Shown here one piece after another: positions 16,775 through 26,800 of a stretch of DNA of 64,000 bases; positions within the stretch are counted from its first letter, which is position 1; each line of letters opens with the position of its first letter. Origin of the DNA: Paenarthrobacter ureafaciens (GTDB lineage: Bacteria > Actinomycetota > Actinomycetes > Actinomycetales > Micrococcaceae). Under the pieces are notes generated by a model. It was not told the origin of the DNA. It worked only from the letters and a program-made list of their open reading frames with translations, and made no database searches. Position numbers and translations under genes: made by a program. Location of the stretch: assembly GCF_004028095.1 (NCBI RefSeq), contig NZ_SBHM01000003.1, positions 45,957 to 109,956 on the forward strand, read 5' to 3'.

Positions 16775-19177
16775 CTACAGCGCCGCGCGGTTACCCGTGC
16801 GTGCCAAGCGCAGCCACGTTTCCGTGACGGCGTCAGGGTTCAGGGAGATCGAACTGATTCCCTGCGCCAGCAGCCACTCCGCGAAGTCCGGGTGGTCGCT
16901 GGGACCCTGGCCGCAGATGCCCACGTACCGCCCCTTGGCCCGGCAGGCGCTGATGGCCATTTCCAGAAGCTTGGTGACAGCGGGGTTCCGCTCATCGAAG
17001 CCATCGGCCACCAGGGCTGAGTCGCGGTCCAGGCCCAGGGTGAGCTGGGTGAGGTCGTTGGAACCGATGGAGAACCCGTCGAAGTACTCCAGGAACTCAT
17101 CGGCCAGCAGCGCGTTGGCGGGAAGTTCGCACATCATCACGATCTCCAGCCCGTTCTCGCCGCGGCGCAGGCCGTTCTCCGCCAGCAGGTCGATGACGCC
17201 GCGGGCTTCGTCCAGGGTCCGCACGAACGGAACCATGAGCTTGATGTTGCTCAGGCCCATCTGGTTCCGCACGTACTTGAGGGCCTCGCACTCAAGCTCG
17301 AACGCCTGCCGGAACGACTCCGACAAGTACCGGGAAGCGCCCCGGTACCCGATCATCGGGTTCTCTTCCTCGGGTTCGAACGCCGGGCCGCCGATCAGGT
17401 TGGCGTACTCGTTGGACTTGAAGTCCGAGAGCCGGATGATCACCGTTTCCGGCGCGAACGCGGCGGCAATCGTGGAGATGCCTTCGGCAAGGCGACGCAC
17501 GTAGTAGTCCCGCGGTCCGTCGTAGGCCGCGATCTTCTCGCGGATCTGCCTGACGGTGAAATCGTCCAGGGACGCCGGGCGCGGAATGTCGCCGGCAACG
17601 GCCAGCAGGGCGTTGGGGTGGATGCCGATCTGGCGGTTGATGATGAATTCCAACCGGGCCAGGCCCACTCCATGGTGCGGGAGCCTGGCGAAGCTGAACG
17701 CCTGCTCCGGGGTGCCGACGTTCATCATGATCTTCACCGGTGCCTCGGGCATGGTCTCCAGGGACGTTTCCTGGAGGGTGTACTCGAGCAGCCCCTCGTA
17801 CACCAGGCCGGCTTCACCTTCGGCGCAGGACACCGTCACCGGCGTTCCGTCCTTGAGGATCTGGGATGCGTACCCGGTTCCAACGACGGCGGGGATGCCC
17901 AGTTCGCGGGCGATGATGGCGGCGTGGCACGTGCGCCCGCCACGGTCCGTGACGATCGCGGCGGCTTTCTTCATGATCGGTTCCCAGTCAGGGTCGGTCA
18001 TGTTCGCCACCAGGACATCGCCCTCCTGGAAGGAAGCCATCTGGTCGATGGAGGACAGGACGCGCACCTGCCCGGCACCGATCCGCTGGCCAATGGCGCG
18101 GCCTTCCACCAGCACGGTGGAACGCTCGGCGAGGGTGTAACGGGAGACGGAACCGGCCGCTTTGCGGGACTCCACCGTTTCCGGGCGGGCCTGCAGGATG
18201 TAGAGCTCACCGTCCACGCCGTCCTTGCCCCACTCGATGTCCATGGGCCGGCCGTAGTGCGCCTCGATGGCCATCGCGTGCCGGGCCAACTGCTCAACTT
18301 CGGCGTCATTCAGGCTGAACTTGCTCCGCAGGTCCGGCTGGACGGGGATGAAGTCCACTGTCCTGCCAACCTCGCGGGATTCGGTGTAGACCATCTGGAT
18401 GGCCTTGTCACCCAGGCCGCGCTTCAGCACGGCCGGCCGGCCCGCAGCAAGGGCAGGCTTGTACACATAGAACTCATCCGGGTTCACGGCGCCCTGCACC
18501 ACGGCTTCGCCAAGTCCGTACGACGAGGTAACGAACACGGCGTCATTGAACCCGGATTCGGTGTCCATGGTGAACATCACGCCGGATGCTCCGACGTCCG
18601 AACGGACCATGCGCTGCACGCCGGCCGACAACGCCACTTCCGAGTGGGTGAACCCGTGGTGGACGCGGTAGGCAATCGCGCGGTCGTTGTACAGCGAAGC
18701 GAAAACATCCTTGATGGCAACCAGGATGTTCTCAATGCCCCGGATATTAAGGAAGGTTTCCTGCTGGCCGGCAAAGGAAGCATCGGGAAGGTCTTCGGCC
18801 GTGGCGGACGAGCGCACAGCCCAGGACACATCGTCGCCATGCTCTGCGGTCAGGCGGTGGTATGCGGCGCGGATTTCCTCTTCGAAACCGGCCGGGAACG
18901 GTGTTTCACGGATCAAGTCACGGATCTGCTGGCCAACGCGGGCCAAAGCGGCCACGTCGCCGCTGTCCAGCCCCGCAATGATGGCCTCGATCCTGGCATC
19001 CAGGCCGGATTCGCTGAGGAAACGCCGGTAAGCGTCCGCCGTCGTGGCAAAACCGTCCGGAACTTTTACTCCCGCCGAGGCGAGGTTGCGAACCATTTCG
19101 CCGAGGGAAGCATTTTGGCCGCCAACCTGGTCAAGGTCGGACAAGCCAAGATCAGAAAACCAGAGAACGTCAGTCAT
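16775..19177 (-). CDS. ppsA: Phosphoenolpyruvate synthase
   Basis: The 800-residue protein has the three expected domains: an N-terminal ATP-grasp domain ([15 protein letters not shown], then [18 protein letters not shown]), the phosphohistidine domain with catalytic His in [11 protein letters not shown] near residue 425, and a C-terminal PEP-binding TIM barrel ([17 protein letters not shown]-like, [18 protein letters not shown]). It converts pyruvate and ATP to PEP for gluconeogenesis, which suits growth on pathway products such as pyruvate. Met at 19177 is chosen because the family-typical start follows directly. Confidence 0.92.
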   Translation of the reverse strand: MTDVLWFSDLGLSDLDQVGGQNASLGEMVRNLASAGVKVPDGFATTADAYRRFLSESGLDARIEAIIAGLDSGDVAALARVGQQIRDLIRETPFPAGFEEEIRAAYHRLTAEHGDDVSWAVRSSATAEDLPDASFAGQQETFLNIRGIENILVAIKDVFASLYNDRAIAYRVHHGFTHSEVALSAGVQRMVRSDVGASGVMFTMDTESGFNDAVFVTSSYGLGEAVVQGAVNPDEFYVYKPALAAGRPAVLKRGLGDKAIQMVYTESREVGRTVDFIPVQPDLRSKFSLNDAEVEQLARHAMAIEAHYGRPMDIEWGKDGVDGELYILQARPETVESRKAAGSVSRYTLAERSTVLVEGRAIGQRIGAGQVRVLSSIDQMASFQEGDVLVANMTDPDWEPIMKKAAAIVTDRGGRTCHAAIIARELGIPAVVGTGYASQILKDGTPVTVSCAEGEAGLVYEGLLEYTLQETSLETMPEAPVKIMMNVGTPEQAFSFARLPHHGVGLARLEFIINRQIGIHPNALLAVAGDIPRPASLDDFTVRQIREKIAAYDGPRDYYVRRLAEGISTIAAAFAPETVIIRLSDFKSNEYANLIGGPAFEPEEENPMIGYRGASRYLSESFRQAFELECEALKYVRNQMGLSNIKLMVPFVRTLDEARGVIDLLAENGLRRGENGLEIVMMCELPANALLADEFLEYFDGFSIGSNDLTQLTLGLDRDSALVADGFDERNPAVTKLLEMAISACRAKGRYVGICGQGPSDHPDFAEWLLAQGISSISLNPDAVTETWLRLARTGNRAAL

Positions 19178-19347
19178 AAATGGTGTCCTTCGTTGGGCAC
19201 GCGCTGACAAGCGCTGAAAAATAGGGTGATGCAAGACTGTGGGGACCAGGCCCCCGGAAGCAAACTCATGTGATCAGCGCAACTTAACGCACACGTCATG
19301 AAGCGGACATGACTTGTTGCGTCGGGGGCCTGCCGGGTAAAGGGGAA
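19178..19347. promoter_or_regulatory. ppsA upstream region with repeats
   Basis: The region upstream of ppsA holds a direct repeat of GCGCTGA (19201-19207 and 19211-19217) and an inverted repeat GTCATG-N7-CATGAC at 19295-19313. Either could be a regulator site for gluconeogenic control. No promoter hexamers were assigned. Confidence 0.35.
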
Positions 19348-19391
19348 AAGCCCGACGTCGGCACCCGGGGTGGGGTGCCGACGTCGGGCTT
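19348..19391 (-). terminator. Strong intrinsic terminator of the 19418-27637 operon
   Basis: A 19-bp stem with no mismatch (19348-19366 with 19373-19391) and a six-base loop lies 27 bases after the thioesterase stop. On the minus strand it is followed by TTTTCCCC. This marks the end of the long CoA-pathway operon. Confidence 0.85.
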
Positions 19392-19417
19392 ATTGCCGGT
19401 ATTGCTTCCCGGAATTG

Positions 19418-19888
19418 TTACGCTCCGGCCCTGACCGCAGCAACGAAGTGTTCCGGCCAGGGTTGGGCCGACGTGGCGCCGGGCGGGACGTGGGCGGTGG
19501 TGACGGAGCCGAAGGCGGCAACCTCCCCCGCGTCCCTTGCCGCCCCGGCGGAATGGCCACGGACTTCGAACTCCATGGTCATGGAGGTCCGGCCCAGGGC
19601 CGCGATCCGCACTGTTGCGGTCACGCGCTGCCCGAACCACAGTTTCGCTTTGTAGTTGATGACCTGTTGGACCCGGGGTGCGCTGGGAAAGTAGTCCGGG
19701 AGGTCAAGATTCCGGAACAGCTCAGCCTCTGCGGACTCCACCCAGCGCAGGATTGCCGAATTGTGTTGGTGGCCGGAGGCATCGGTGTCCACCCATTCGA
19801 CCATGCGCTCTACCTTTGCCTCCGGTCCCCCGTCCACGTACGTGTCTTCGCGGACCAGGCGCGCGTTATCGGGCACCGATTGCGGCAT
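19418..19888 (-). CDS. 4HBT-type hotdog-fold acyl-CoA thioesterase
   Basis: The 156-residue protein shows the 4-hydroxybenzoyl-CoA thioesterase signature WVDTDASGHQHNSAILRWVE near residues 33-52, where the Asp is the catalytic residue of the family. It is the last gene of the operon and its start overlaps the transporter stop by 23 bases. In a CoA-dependent aromatic pathway it may release the free acid from a ring-modified CoA ester or rescue CoA. A second, unrelated thioesterase (25390-26262) is in the same operon. Confidence 0.8.
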   Translation of the reverse strand: MPQSVPDNARLVREDTYVDGGPEAKVERMVEWVDTDASGHQHNSAILRWVESAEAELFRNLDLPDYFPSAPRVQQVINYKAKLWFGQRVTATVRIAALGRTSMTMEFEVRGHSAGAARDAGEVAAFGSVTTAHVPPGATSAQPWPEHFVAAVRAGA

Positions 19889-21224
19889 TTCGGCCGTCCG
19901 GGTCCTCTGCGGCCACGGGCTGCTCCGGCTGCGGCTTGGGAATCAGTGCGACAGCGACCGCCGCCAGGACCGCAATACCTGCGAAGATGGCGAAGTTGGC
20001 TTCGAAGGGAAGTTTCGACCCGGCAATCCAGCCACCGATCAATGGTCCGGAGATGGCACCGAGGCGGGCGAAGCTGAGGGCCCACCCCGTGGCCGTACCG
20101 CGGACCTTCGCCGGGTAGTAGTCGGCGATGTAACCGGTGAGGACCAGCGACGTGGAGATGGAGCCTATGCCGGCGAAGGCCACGAACAGCAGGTTCACCA
20201 CCATGGTGTTGGGGAACACCAGGAGCATGATGCCCAGGCCGCCGAGGATGTAGAAGACCACCAGGATCAGCTTCTTGCCGTACTTGTCCGCAGCCCGGCC
20301 CAGGAGCAGGCCGCCGATTGCCGAGGCGAGGCTGAAGACCAGGAGGAAGGTCAGGGAGGAACCGAGGTCATAGCCGGCCTTCTTCATGATGCTCGGAAGC
20401 CAGGTGTTCAGGCCGTAGACCAAAAGCAGGCCACAGAACAGCGAAATCCAGAAGAACACCGTGGAGCGGAGGTACCGCATGGAGAACATGGTGGTGATCG
20501 TCTTCCACCACGGATCCGCAGCTTGCGCGGCAGTGGGTGCCACCGGGACGACCGGCTTGTAATCAGTGATGCCCAGCTTGGCGGCCAAGGCCTTTGCCTC
20601 GGATCCGCGACCCTTCGACTCCAAGTACTCCAGCGATTCCGGCAGGAACTTCCAGATCACCGGCAGCAGCACCACAGGGGCAGCGCCGATCGCGATGACT
20701 ATCCGCCAACCACCCATGGGGAGGACCAGGAGCGCGGCAAGCGCAGCGGCCACGATCCCCAGCGAGTAGCCCGAGTACATGAGGCCATAGTTGTAAGAGC
20801 GCTTGTTGGGCGCCGAGTATTCGATGGTCAAGGCCGCGGCAACGGGAATCACGCCACCCATGCCGAGCCCGCCGACCAGGCGGAAGAACCCGAAGAGTTC
20901 CGGAGTCGGTGCCCAGGCGGCACCTGCCTGGGTGACGGTGAAGATGATCATGGAGGCGAGCAGCATTTTCTTGCGGCCCACCAGATCGCTCAGCGTGCCG
21001 ATGAACAAGGCGCCGATCAGCATGCCGATCAGGGCGTAGGAACCCAAGCCGCCCAATGCCAGCGGGGAAAGGTTCCATTCCTTGTATTCGGCCAGTGCCG
21101 GGAGGACAGCTCCCAGCACGCCGACGTCGTAGCCTTCGGCGAGGATCGCCAGCCAGCAGCAGAAGAGCACTACGCCTGTGGTGCGCTTGGGCACGTTCCA
21201 GGTGTTGACGGGTGCGGCGGCCAT
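19866..21224 (-). CDS. MFS transporter, aromatic acid:H+ symporter (AAHS) type
   Basis: The 452-residue protein has 12 predicted helices. It carries LAEGYDVGVLGAVLP in helix 1, the inter-helix loop GTLSDLVGRKKM, and the central EYLESKGRGSEAKA loop before the second half. These features match aromatic acid/H+ symporters such as BenK/PcaK. Its place in an aryl-CoA ligase operon suggests uptake of the aromatic acid substrate (benzoate-, salicylate- or anthranilate-like). The ATG at 21224 gives a normal N-terminus; the longer frame upstream overlaps the next gene. Confidence 0.85.
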   Translation of the reverse strand: MAAAPVNTWNVPKRTTGVVLFCCWLAILAEGYDVGVLGAVLPALAEYKEWNLSPLALGGLGSYALIGMLIGALFIGTLSDLVGRKKMLLASMIIFTVTQAGAAWAPTPELFGFFRLVGGLGMGGVIPVAAALTIEYSAPNKRSYNYGLMYSGYSLGIVAAALAALLVLPMGGWRIVIAIGAAPVVLLPVIWKFLPESLEYLESKGRGSEAKALAAKLGITDYKPVVPVAPTAAQAADPWWKTITTMFSMRYLRSTVFFWISLFCGLLLVYGLNTWLPSIMKKAGYDLGSSLTFLLVFSLASAIGGLLLGRAADKYGKKLILVVFYILGGLGIMLLVFPNTMVVNLLFVAFAGIGSISTSLVLTGYIADYYPAKVRGTATGWALSFARLGAISGPLIGGWIAGSKLPFEANFAIFAGIAVLAAVAVALIPKPQPEQPVAAEDPDGRNAAIGAR

Positions 21225-21226
21225 GG

Positions 21227-23617
21227 CTACTTCACCAGGACCGATGCTGCAGCGGAAGCGGGCTTCCAGCGGAGGTGGCTGGTGGTTTCTTGGGCATCGG
21301 GCTCCTTCAAGAGGGATAGGCGGGGACGTACGGCATCGGTGCGTGAGCTCGGTGGCTTGCGGCGTCCGGCGCGGAATTGCGGAATCCACTGGGCGCCGGG
21401 GCCTTGGTATTCCTGCTCGGCTGCTGCGTGCAGGGTCCATTGGGGATCGTACAGGTGCGTGCGGCCAAGGGCGATGAGATCGGCGCGGCCTGCGAGGAGG
21501 ATCGAGTTCACGTCGTCGTAGCTGGAGATGGCGCCGACGGCGATCACTGCCACGCCTGCCGGAGCGGCTACTTCCTGGCGGATACGGTCGGCGAACGGGG
21601 TCTGGTAGCTGCGTCCGAACGCGGGCTTTTCTTCCTTGGCCACCTGGCCGGTGGAGACGTCAAGGCCGGCGGCTCCGTGCTCTACGAAAGCCTTCGCGAT
21701 CTGCAGTGAGTCGTCGGAGGTGTTGCCGCCGTCGATCCAGTCCGTGGCGGAGATGCGCACCGTCAGAGGTTTGCTTGCCGGCCACGCCGCGCGGACGGCG
21801 TCGAACACTTCCAGGGGGAACCGCAGCCGGTTTTCCAGGCTGCCGCCGTATTCGTCGGTGCGCTGGTTGGAAACGGGCGACAGGAAGGAGGAGAGCAGGT
21901 AGCCGTGGGCTGCGTGGATCTCCAGGAGGTCGAAGCCGGCTTCGTCGGCCCGCTGCGTGGCAGCGACGAACTCGGCCTTGATGGCGTCCATCCCGGCACG
22001 GTCCAGTTCCACCGGGGTCTGGTTGTCGGGGCCGTACGGCAGGGCGGAAGGCCCGACGGCGGTCCAGTTGCCGGACTCGAGCGGCTGGTCGATGCCCTCC
22101 CACATGAGCTTGGTGGAGCCCTTGCGGCCGGAGTGTCCCAGCTGGGCGCCGATTTTGGCGGTGGAGCGGGCGTGGACGAAGTCGACGATTTCCTTCCAGC
22201 TGTCCTTCTGTTCGTCGGTGTAGAGGCCGCTGCAGCCCGGGGTGATGCGGCCGGTTTCGGAGACGCACACCATTTCCGTCATGACCAGTCCGGCGCCGCC
22301 CAGGGCCTTGGAGCCGAGGTGGACCTTGTGGAAGTCACCGGGGATGCCGTCCGTGGCGGAGTACATGTCCATCGGGGAGACGACGATGCGGTTCTTCAGT
22401 TCGAGTTCGCCAATACGGAACGGCTGGAACATGGCAGGGGCGACGTCGGTGAGCCCTTGGGACTCTGCGAAGTTGCGGTCCACGGCGTCGGCAAACTCAG
22501 GATCGCGCAGGCGCAGGTTTTCCTGGGTGATGCGCCGGCTGCGGGTGAGCAGGTTGAAGGCGAACTGCGTCGGGTCCTGGTCCTTGTACTGGCCGATGCG
22601 TTCGAACCACTCCAGCGAAGCCTGCGCGGCACGCTGCGTGGAAGCGACCACGGGACGCCGCTCGGTTTCGTAGGCCTCCAGTGCCTCTGCCACCGTGGGG
22701 TGCTCGTGGAGGCAGGCAGCCAGGGCAAGGGAGTCCTCCATGGCCAGCTTGGTGCCGGAGCCAATGGAGAAGTGCGCCGTGTGGGCGGCGTCGCCCACCA
22801 GGACCACGTTGCCCTTGCGCCAGCTCTGGTTGCGGACGGTGTTGAAGTTCAGCCACTTGGAGTTGTTGGAAAGGACCTCGTAGCCGGCGAGTTCCTCGGC
22901 GAAGATCTCACGGATCTTGGCGATGGCCTTCTCATCGGAAACACCCGGAGGGAAGACTTCGTTGGCGGTCTCATCGAAGCCCGCGGCGTGCCAGACGTCC
23001 TCATGCATCTCGACAATGAACGTGGAGCCTTCGTCGGAGTACGGGTACCCGTGGATCTGCATGACGCCCCACTCGGTCTCCTTCACGAAGAACTTGAAGG
23101 CTTCAAACACTTGGTCCGTTCCGAGCCACATGTATTTGTTGGTGCGGGGGTCCAGGTCCGGGCCGAACGCGTCGGCGTACTTGGCGCGGATCTGGGAGTT
23201 AACGCCATCGGCGGCCAGGACCAGGTCGTAGTTGGCTTCGAGTTCCTCGATGGCAGGGGCCATGGTGCTGAAGCGGACGTCGACGTCGAGTTCGATGCAG
23301 CGGCGCTGGAGCAGTTCCAACAGTTCCTTGCGGCTCATGGCGGCAAAACCCTGGCCGCCGACGGTGATCATCTCGCCGCGGAAGTGGATGTCGATGTCGG
23401 ACCAGCGGGCGAACCGGCGGCTCATGTACTCGGCCACCACTGGGTCTGCGTTGCCGATTCCGCCCAGGGTTTCATCGGAAAATACGACGCCGAACCCGAA
23501 GGTGTCGGACGCGGCGTTCCGTTCCCAGAGGGTGATGTCGTGGGACGGATCCAGCTGCTTCATCAATGCTGCGAAGTACAGGCCGCCCGGGCCGCCTCCG
23601 ACGATTGCGATCTTCAT
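21227..23617 (-). CDS. Fused aryl-CoA monooxygenase / old-yellow-enzyme reductase (2-aminobenzoyl-CoA or salicylyl-CoA type)
   Basis: This 796-residue protein is a natural fusion. Residues 1-380 form a class A flavin monooxygenase with the FAD motif IVGGGPGGLYFA at 5-16 and a later VLVGDAAHTAHFSIGSGT. Residues about 395-760 form an NADH:flavin oxidoreductase of old-yellow-enzyme type (LKNRIVVSPMDMYSA, HAAHGYLLSSFLSPVSNQR). The same architecture occurs in 2-aminobenzoyl-CoA monooxygenase/reductase and in salicylyl-CoA 5-hydroxylase. The neighbouring aryl-CoA ligase supports a CoA-thioester substrate. Which of the two substrates is used cannot be told from sequence. The last 35 or so residues are basic and Ser/Ala-rich, beyond the reductase domain. 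Confidence 0.88.
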   Translation of the reverse strand: MKIAIVGGGPGGLYFAALMKQLDPSHDITLWERNAASDTFGFGVVFSDETLGGIGNADPVVAEYMSRRFARWSDIDIHFRGEMITVGGQGFAAMSRKELLELLQRRCIELDVDVRFSTMAPAIEELEANYDLVLAADGVNSQIRAKYADAFGPDLDPRTNKYMWLGTDQVFEAFKFFVKETEWGVMQIHGYPYSDEGSTFIVEMHEDVWHAAGFDETANEVFPPGVSDEKAIAKIREIFAEELAGYEVLSNNSKWLNFNTVRNQSWRKGNVVLVGDAAHTAHFSIGSGTKLAMEDSLALAACLHEHPTVAEALEAYETERRPVVASTQRAAQASLEWFERIGQYKDQDPTQFAFNLLTRSRRITQENLRLRDPEFADAVDRNFAESQGLTDVAPAMFQPFRIGELELKNRIVVSPMDMYSATDGIPGDFHKVHLGSKALGGAGLVMTEMVCVSETGRITPGCSGLYTDEQKDSWKEIVDFVHARSTAKIGAQLGHSGRKGSTKLMWEGIDQPLESGNWTAVGPSALPYGPDNQTPVELDRAGMDAIKAEFVAATQRADEAGFDLLEIHAAHGYLLSSFLSPVSNQRTDEYGGSLENRLRFPLEVFDAVRAAWPASKPLTVRISATDWIDGGNTSDDSLQIAKAFVEHGAAGLDVSTGQVAKEEKPAFGRSYQTPFADRIRQEVAAPAGVAVIAVGAISSYDDVNSILLAGRADLIALGRTHLYDPQWTLHAAAEQEYQGPGAQWIPQFRAGRRKPPSSRTDAVRPRLSLLKEPDAQETTSHLRWKPASAAASVLVK

Positions 23618-23631
23618 GGTGTTTGCTCCTT

Positions 23632-25332
23632 CTACGCCTGGCTCTGGCCTGCGGCGGTGAGTTGTTGGGTGTTCCCCGCGGTGGAAACCCCTGAGGCGTC
23701 CTCTGCACGGACGCGATCGCGCAACTTGAAGTGCTGCAGCTTTCCGCTGGGGTTCCGCGGGAGTTCGGTCACGAACCGGACGTCGCGCGGGTACTTGTAA
23801 GGGGCGATGGTGCGCTTGACGAAGTCCTGGATTTCCTTGCGCTTGCCGGCGTCGCCGGTGACGCCTTCACGCAGCACAACGAACGCGCAGACGATGCTGC
23901 CCCGTTGCTCATCCGGGATGCCGATGACTGCGTTCTCCACAACGTCGGGGTGCTGGTCAATGGCTGCTTCAACCTCGGGGCCGCCGATGTTGTACCCGGA
24001 GGAGACGATCATGTTGTCCGAGCGCGCCTGGTAGGTGAAGTACCCGTCCTCGTCCATGGAGAACGTATCCCCCGTGACGTTCCAGCCGTTGACCACGTAG
24101 TTCAGCTGCCGGGGATCGTCCAGGTACCGGCAACCCGTGGGGCCGATGATGGCAAGGCGACCGGTCTGGCCGGGGCCAAGTTCATTGCCCTCTTGGTCCA
24201 GGATGGTGGCCCGGTAGCCGGGCACGGCTTTGCCCGTGGTGCCGGGCCGGATATCGTCCCCGGCCGCGGAGATGAAAACGTGCAGCATTTCCGTGGCGCC
24301 GATTCCGTTGACCAGCCGCAGGCCGGTGGCCTCGTGGACGGCTTCCCAGGTTTCCTTGGACAGGTGCTCCCCCGCGGAGACGGCAACCCGGAGGTTCTTC
24401 AGAAGGTCGCCGCGGTTCTCCTTGAGGATGGCACGGTACGCGGTGGGGGCGGTGAACAGGACGGTGGCGCCGGCTTCTGCTGCGCGCTCGGCCAGTTCGA
24501 CGGGCCCGGCTTTCTCGGTCAGCAGGGCCGACGCGCCGAACCGCAGCGGGAAGACCACGAGTCCGCCGAGGCCGAAAGTGAAGGCCAGCGGAGGCGAGCC
24601 GGCGAACACGTCATCCTCGGTGGGCTCCAGGATGTACCGGGCGAAGGTGTCCGCGTTGGCCAGGATGTCCCGGTGGAAATGCATGGTCACCTTGGGCACG
24701 CCCGTGGTGCCGGACGTCGGTCCCAGCAGGGCAACGTCGTCCGAGGCGGTGTCCACTGCCGTGAACTCCCCGCTCTTGCGCAAGCAGCGGGAGGTGAGGT
24801 CGCCGTCGTCGTGCGTTTCCGTGTCAGCACCGTAGGTCAGGACGGTGACGTCCTCCCCTGCCGCGACCGCGAGTTCGTCCACGAACCGGTGATCGGAGAT
24901 GGCGACCACCGGTTTGGTGAGCCCGATAATCGTGGCCACCTCGGTGGAGCGCAGCATGGGCATGGTGGTGACCACCACGGCGCCGGCCTTCAAGACGCCG
25001 AGCCAGGCCGCGACGATCCACGGGTTGTTGGGTCCGCGCAGGAGCACCCGGTTGCCGGGGACCACACCGAGGTCCTCCGTGAGCACCTGGGCCACTTGGT
25101 TGGCGTGGGTCTGCAGCTCGCCGTAGGTCCAGACTTCGCCGTCGGGGGTACGGAGCGCCGGCCGCGCGGCACCGTACCGGGCGACGGCGTCGTCGATCAG
25201 TACGGCCGCGGCGTTGAGCCGGTCGGGGTAGTTCAGTTCGGGGAGGGTGAATTCGAACGCCGGCCAGGTATCGGCGGACGGCAGGTGGTCGCGGGTGAAC
25301 GTGTCCACGTGGGCCGATGGCAACATGCTCAT
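23632..25332 (-). CDS. Aryl-CoA ligase (benzoate / 2-aminobenzoate-CoA ligase family)
   Basis: The 566-residue enzyme is a full acyl-adenylate ligase. It has the AMP motif PTSGTTGVPK at 205-214, NGIGATEMLHVF around 335, DEDGYFTYQARSDNMI, and the C-terminal catalytic Lys in NPSGKLQHF. Its length and the LNAAAVLIDD start resemble benzoate- and 2-aminobenzoate-CoA ligases. It activates the aromatic acid with ATP and CoA so that the downstream fused monooxygenase/reductase can act on the thioester. It lies 14 bases upstream of that gene. Confidence 0.87.
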   Translation of the reverse strand: MSMLPSAHVDTFTRDHLPSADTWPAFEFTLPELNYPDRLNAAAVLIDDAVARYGAARPALRTPDGEVWTYGELQTHANQVAQVLTEDLGVVPGNRVLLRGPNNPWIVAAWLGVLKAGAVVVTTMPMLRSTEVATIIGLTKPVVAISDHRFVDELAVAAGEDVTVLTYGADTETHDDGDLTSRCLRKSGEFTAVDTASDDVALLGPTSGTTGVPKVTMHFHRDILANADTFARYILEPTEDDVFAGSPPLAFTFGLGGLVVFPLRFGASALLTEKAGPVELAERAAEAGATVLFTAPTAYRAILKENRGDLLKNLRVAVSAGEHLSKETWEAVHEATGLRLVNGIGATEMLHVFISAAGDDIRPGTTGKAVPGYRATILDQEGNELGPGQTGRLAIIGPTGCRYLDDPRQLNYVVNGWNVTGDTFSMDEDGYFTYQARSDNMIVSSGYNIGGPEVEAAIDQHPDVVENAVIGIPDEQRGSIVCAFVVLREGVTGDAGKRKEIQDFVKRTIAPYKYPRDVRFVTELPRNPSGKLQHFKLRDRVRAEDASGVSTAGNTQQLTAAGQSQA

Positions 25333-25389
25333 GGCCGTTCCTTTCAGTGGTGCGTCGTTGGGGCTGGGGTTGGTGGTGCCGGGGGCTGA

Positions 25390-26262
25390 CTACGCGCCTG
25401 CGCGGATCATGCCTTCCTGGGCGACGGTGGCCAGGAGCCGCCCTTGGCGGTCGAAGAACCTGCCCATCGCCAGGCCGCGGTTGCTTTGGCCGGAGACGGC
25501 TTCCTGGGCGTAGAGCACCCAGTCGTCCACGCGTCCGTCGCGGTGGAACCACATGGAGTGGTCAAGGCTGGCGGTGGCGAGTCCGGGGCTGGACCAGTTG
25601 AGGCCGTTGACCCGGAGAAGCGGTTCCAGGATGGTGTAGTCGCAGACGTACGCGAGGGCGGTGCGCTGGAGGTTCGGGTCGTCGGGCAAGGCATCGAACG
25701 CCTTCACCCAGATCGCTTGCTGCGGAGCGGTGCCGCCTTCCAGCTGGACGTACAGCGGACCGGGAATGTGCCGCATGTCGAAGCTGCGCCCGGTTGCCCA
25801 GTACTCGGCTGCCTTGCTGTCCACGCCTGCCAGCGCATCTTCGGCTGTGCGCAGCGATTCAGGCCCGACGGCGGCAGGCGCCTCGGGCTGGAACCCGGGT
25901 CCGTCTTCGGGGACCTGGAAGGATCCCATGGCGGCATAGACCGGCTTGCCGTTCTGGAAACCCCGCACGGTTCGGGTGGAGTAACCGCGGCCGTCCCGCA
26001 GCCGTTCCACCTCGTACCGGACAGTGGAACCGATATCCACGGGCCGCATGAAGTAGCTGTGCATGGAATGCAGCTGCCGGTCAGCGTCCACCGAGCGCAT
26101 CATCGCTGCTGCGGCCTGGGCAACCATGTCCCCGCCATAGGCTTTGGGCCACGGCACGTACTGGGTGGTTGCCTCGTAGGCTTCATCGAATACCTGCGCG
26201 TCCGTAGCGGTGAGGTCTACGGCGCGGAGGAAGGTTTCCGACGTCAGGGTTCCCGTGATCAT
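25390..26262 (-). CDS. Acyl-CoA thioesterase II (TesB-like, double hotdog)
   Basis: The 290-residue product has the two-hotdog TesB layout: VPWPKAYGGDMVAQAAAAM near 40, MHSYFMRPVDIGSTV near 75, and the second hotdog with ASLDHSMWFHRD and GQSNRGLAMGRFFDRQG near the C-terminus. The conserved Asp in LDHSMWFHR is the family catalytic residue. It probably hydrolyses a pathway CoA ester. It starts two bases after the cupin gene stop. The ATG at 26262 is preferred to an upstream start inside the cupin gene. Confidence 0.85.
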   Translation of the reverse strand: MITGTLTSETFLRAVDLTATDAQVFDEAYEATTQYVPWPKAYGGDMVAQAAAAMMRSVDADRQLHSMHSYFMRPVDIGSTVRYEVERLRDGRGYSTRTVRGFQNGKPVYAAMGSFQVPEDGPGFQPEAPAAVGPESLRTAEDALAGVDSKAAEYWATGRSFDMRHIPGPLYVQLEGGTAPQQAIWVKAFDALPDDPNLQRTALAYVCDYTILEPLLRVNGLNWSSPGLATASLDHSMWFHRDGRVDDWVLYAQEAVSGQSNRGLAMGRFFDRQGRLLATVAQEGMIRAGA

Positions 26263-26264
26263 GG

Positions 26265-26747
26265 TTATGCCCGGCGGTAGTCGGCGAGGGTCTCGTCCGG
26301 GACGTCGTCGAGGTTGACCACGAGGTTTTCCGGAGTGCGGGCGGTCAGCCACACGAGTTCCTCGGTGACAGACATGTTCGCCTCCACGTGGGGCATGAAC
26401 GGCGGCACGAAGACCCAGTCGCCGGCCTTCATGTCGATGAACTCTGAGTAGTTTTCGCCGAAGTAGATCCGGCCGTGGCCGCGGAGGACGTAGCCGCCAG
26501 TTTCCGCTTCGCCGTGGTGGTGCGGGAGGGAACGGTAACCGGGAACGTTGGACACCTGGCCGAACCAGATCTTGGTTGCCGGGGTGTGCTGGATGCTGAC
26601 GCCCGAAACACGGATGCAGTCACCGGACTGGGCCGTGTTGGTGTCCTCTTCTCCCGCACGGGTGACGACAGGAACTACCTTGCCGTCTGCCTGGGCGTAG
26701 ATGGAGTTGTCGCCTTCGAGGCGGTAGTCGGTGGTGGCCTGGCTCAT
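26265..26747 (-). CDS. Cupin domain protein
   Basis: This is a 160-residue single-domain cupin. The first motif is HHHGEAETGGYVLRGHGRIYF near residues 75-96 and the second is KAGDWVFVPPFMPHVEANM. Together they provide the three His and one Glu expected for a metal site. Such small cupins can be dioxygenases, isomerases or metal-binding accessory proteins. In this operon it could act on a ring-cleavage or hydroxylated intermediate. It is too short for a two-domain gentisate dioxygenase. Function remains open. Confidence 0.75.
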   Translation of the reverse strand: MSQATTDYRLEGDNSIYAQADGKVVPVVTRAGEEDTNTAQSGDCIRVSGVSIQHTPATKIWFGQVSNVPGYRSLPHHHGEAETGGYVLRGHGRIYFGENYSEFIDMKAGDWVFVPPFMPHVEANMSVTEELVWLTARTPENLVVNLDDVPDETLADYRRA

Positions 26748-26800
26748 GGAGTTCTCCTTCTGGGTTTTTTACAAGCTTCTGGGGTTCAGGCTGTTGGGGT

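Noticed and set aside
21905..23800. 631-codon open frame on the + strand
   Set aside because: It lies wholly antisense to the monooxygenase/reductase fusion and part of the ligase gene, has no family motifs, and is explained by high-GC codon bias.
26265..26747. Gentisate 1,2-dioxygenase
   Set aside because: The product is a single small cupin of 160 residues, far shorter than the two-cupin gentisate dioxygenases, so the name was not assigned.
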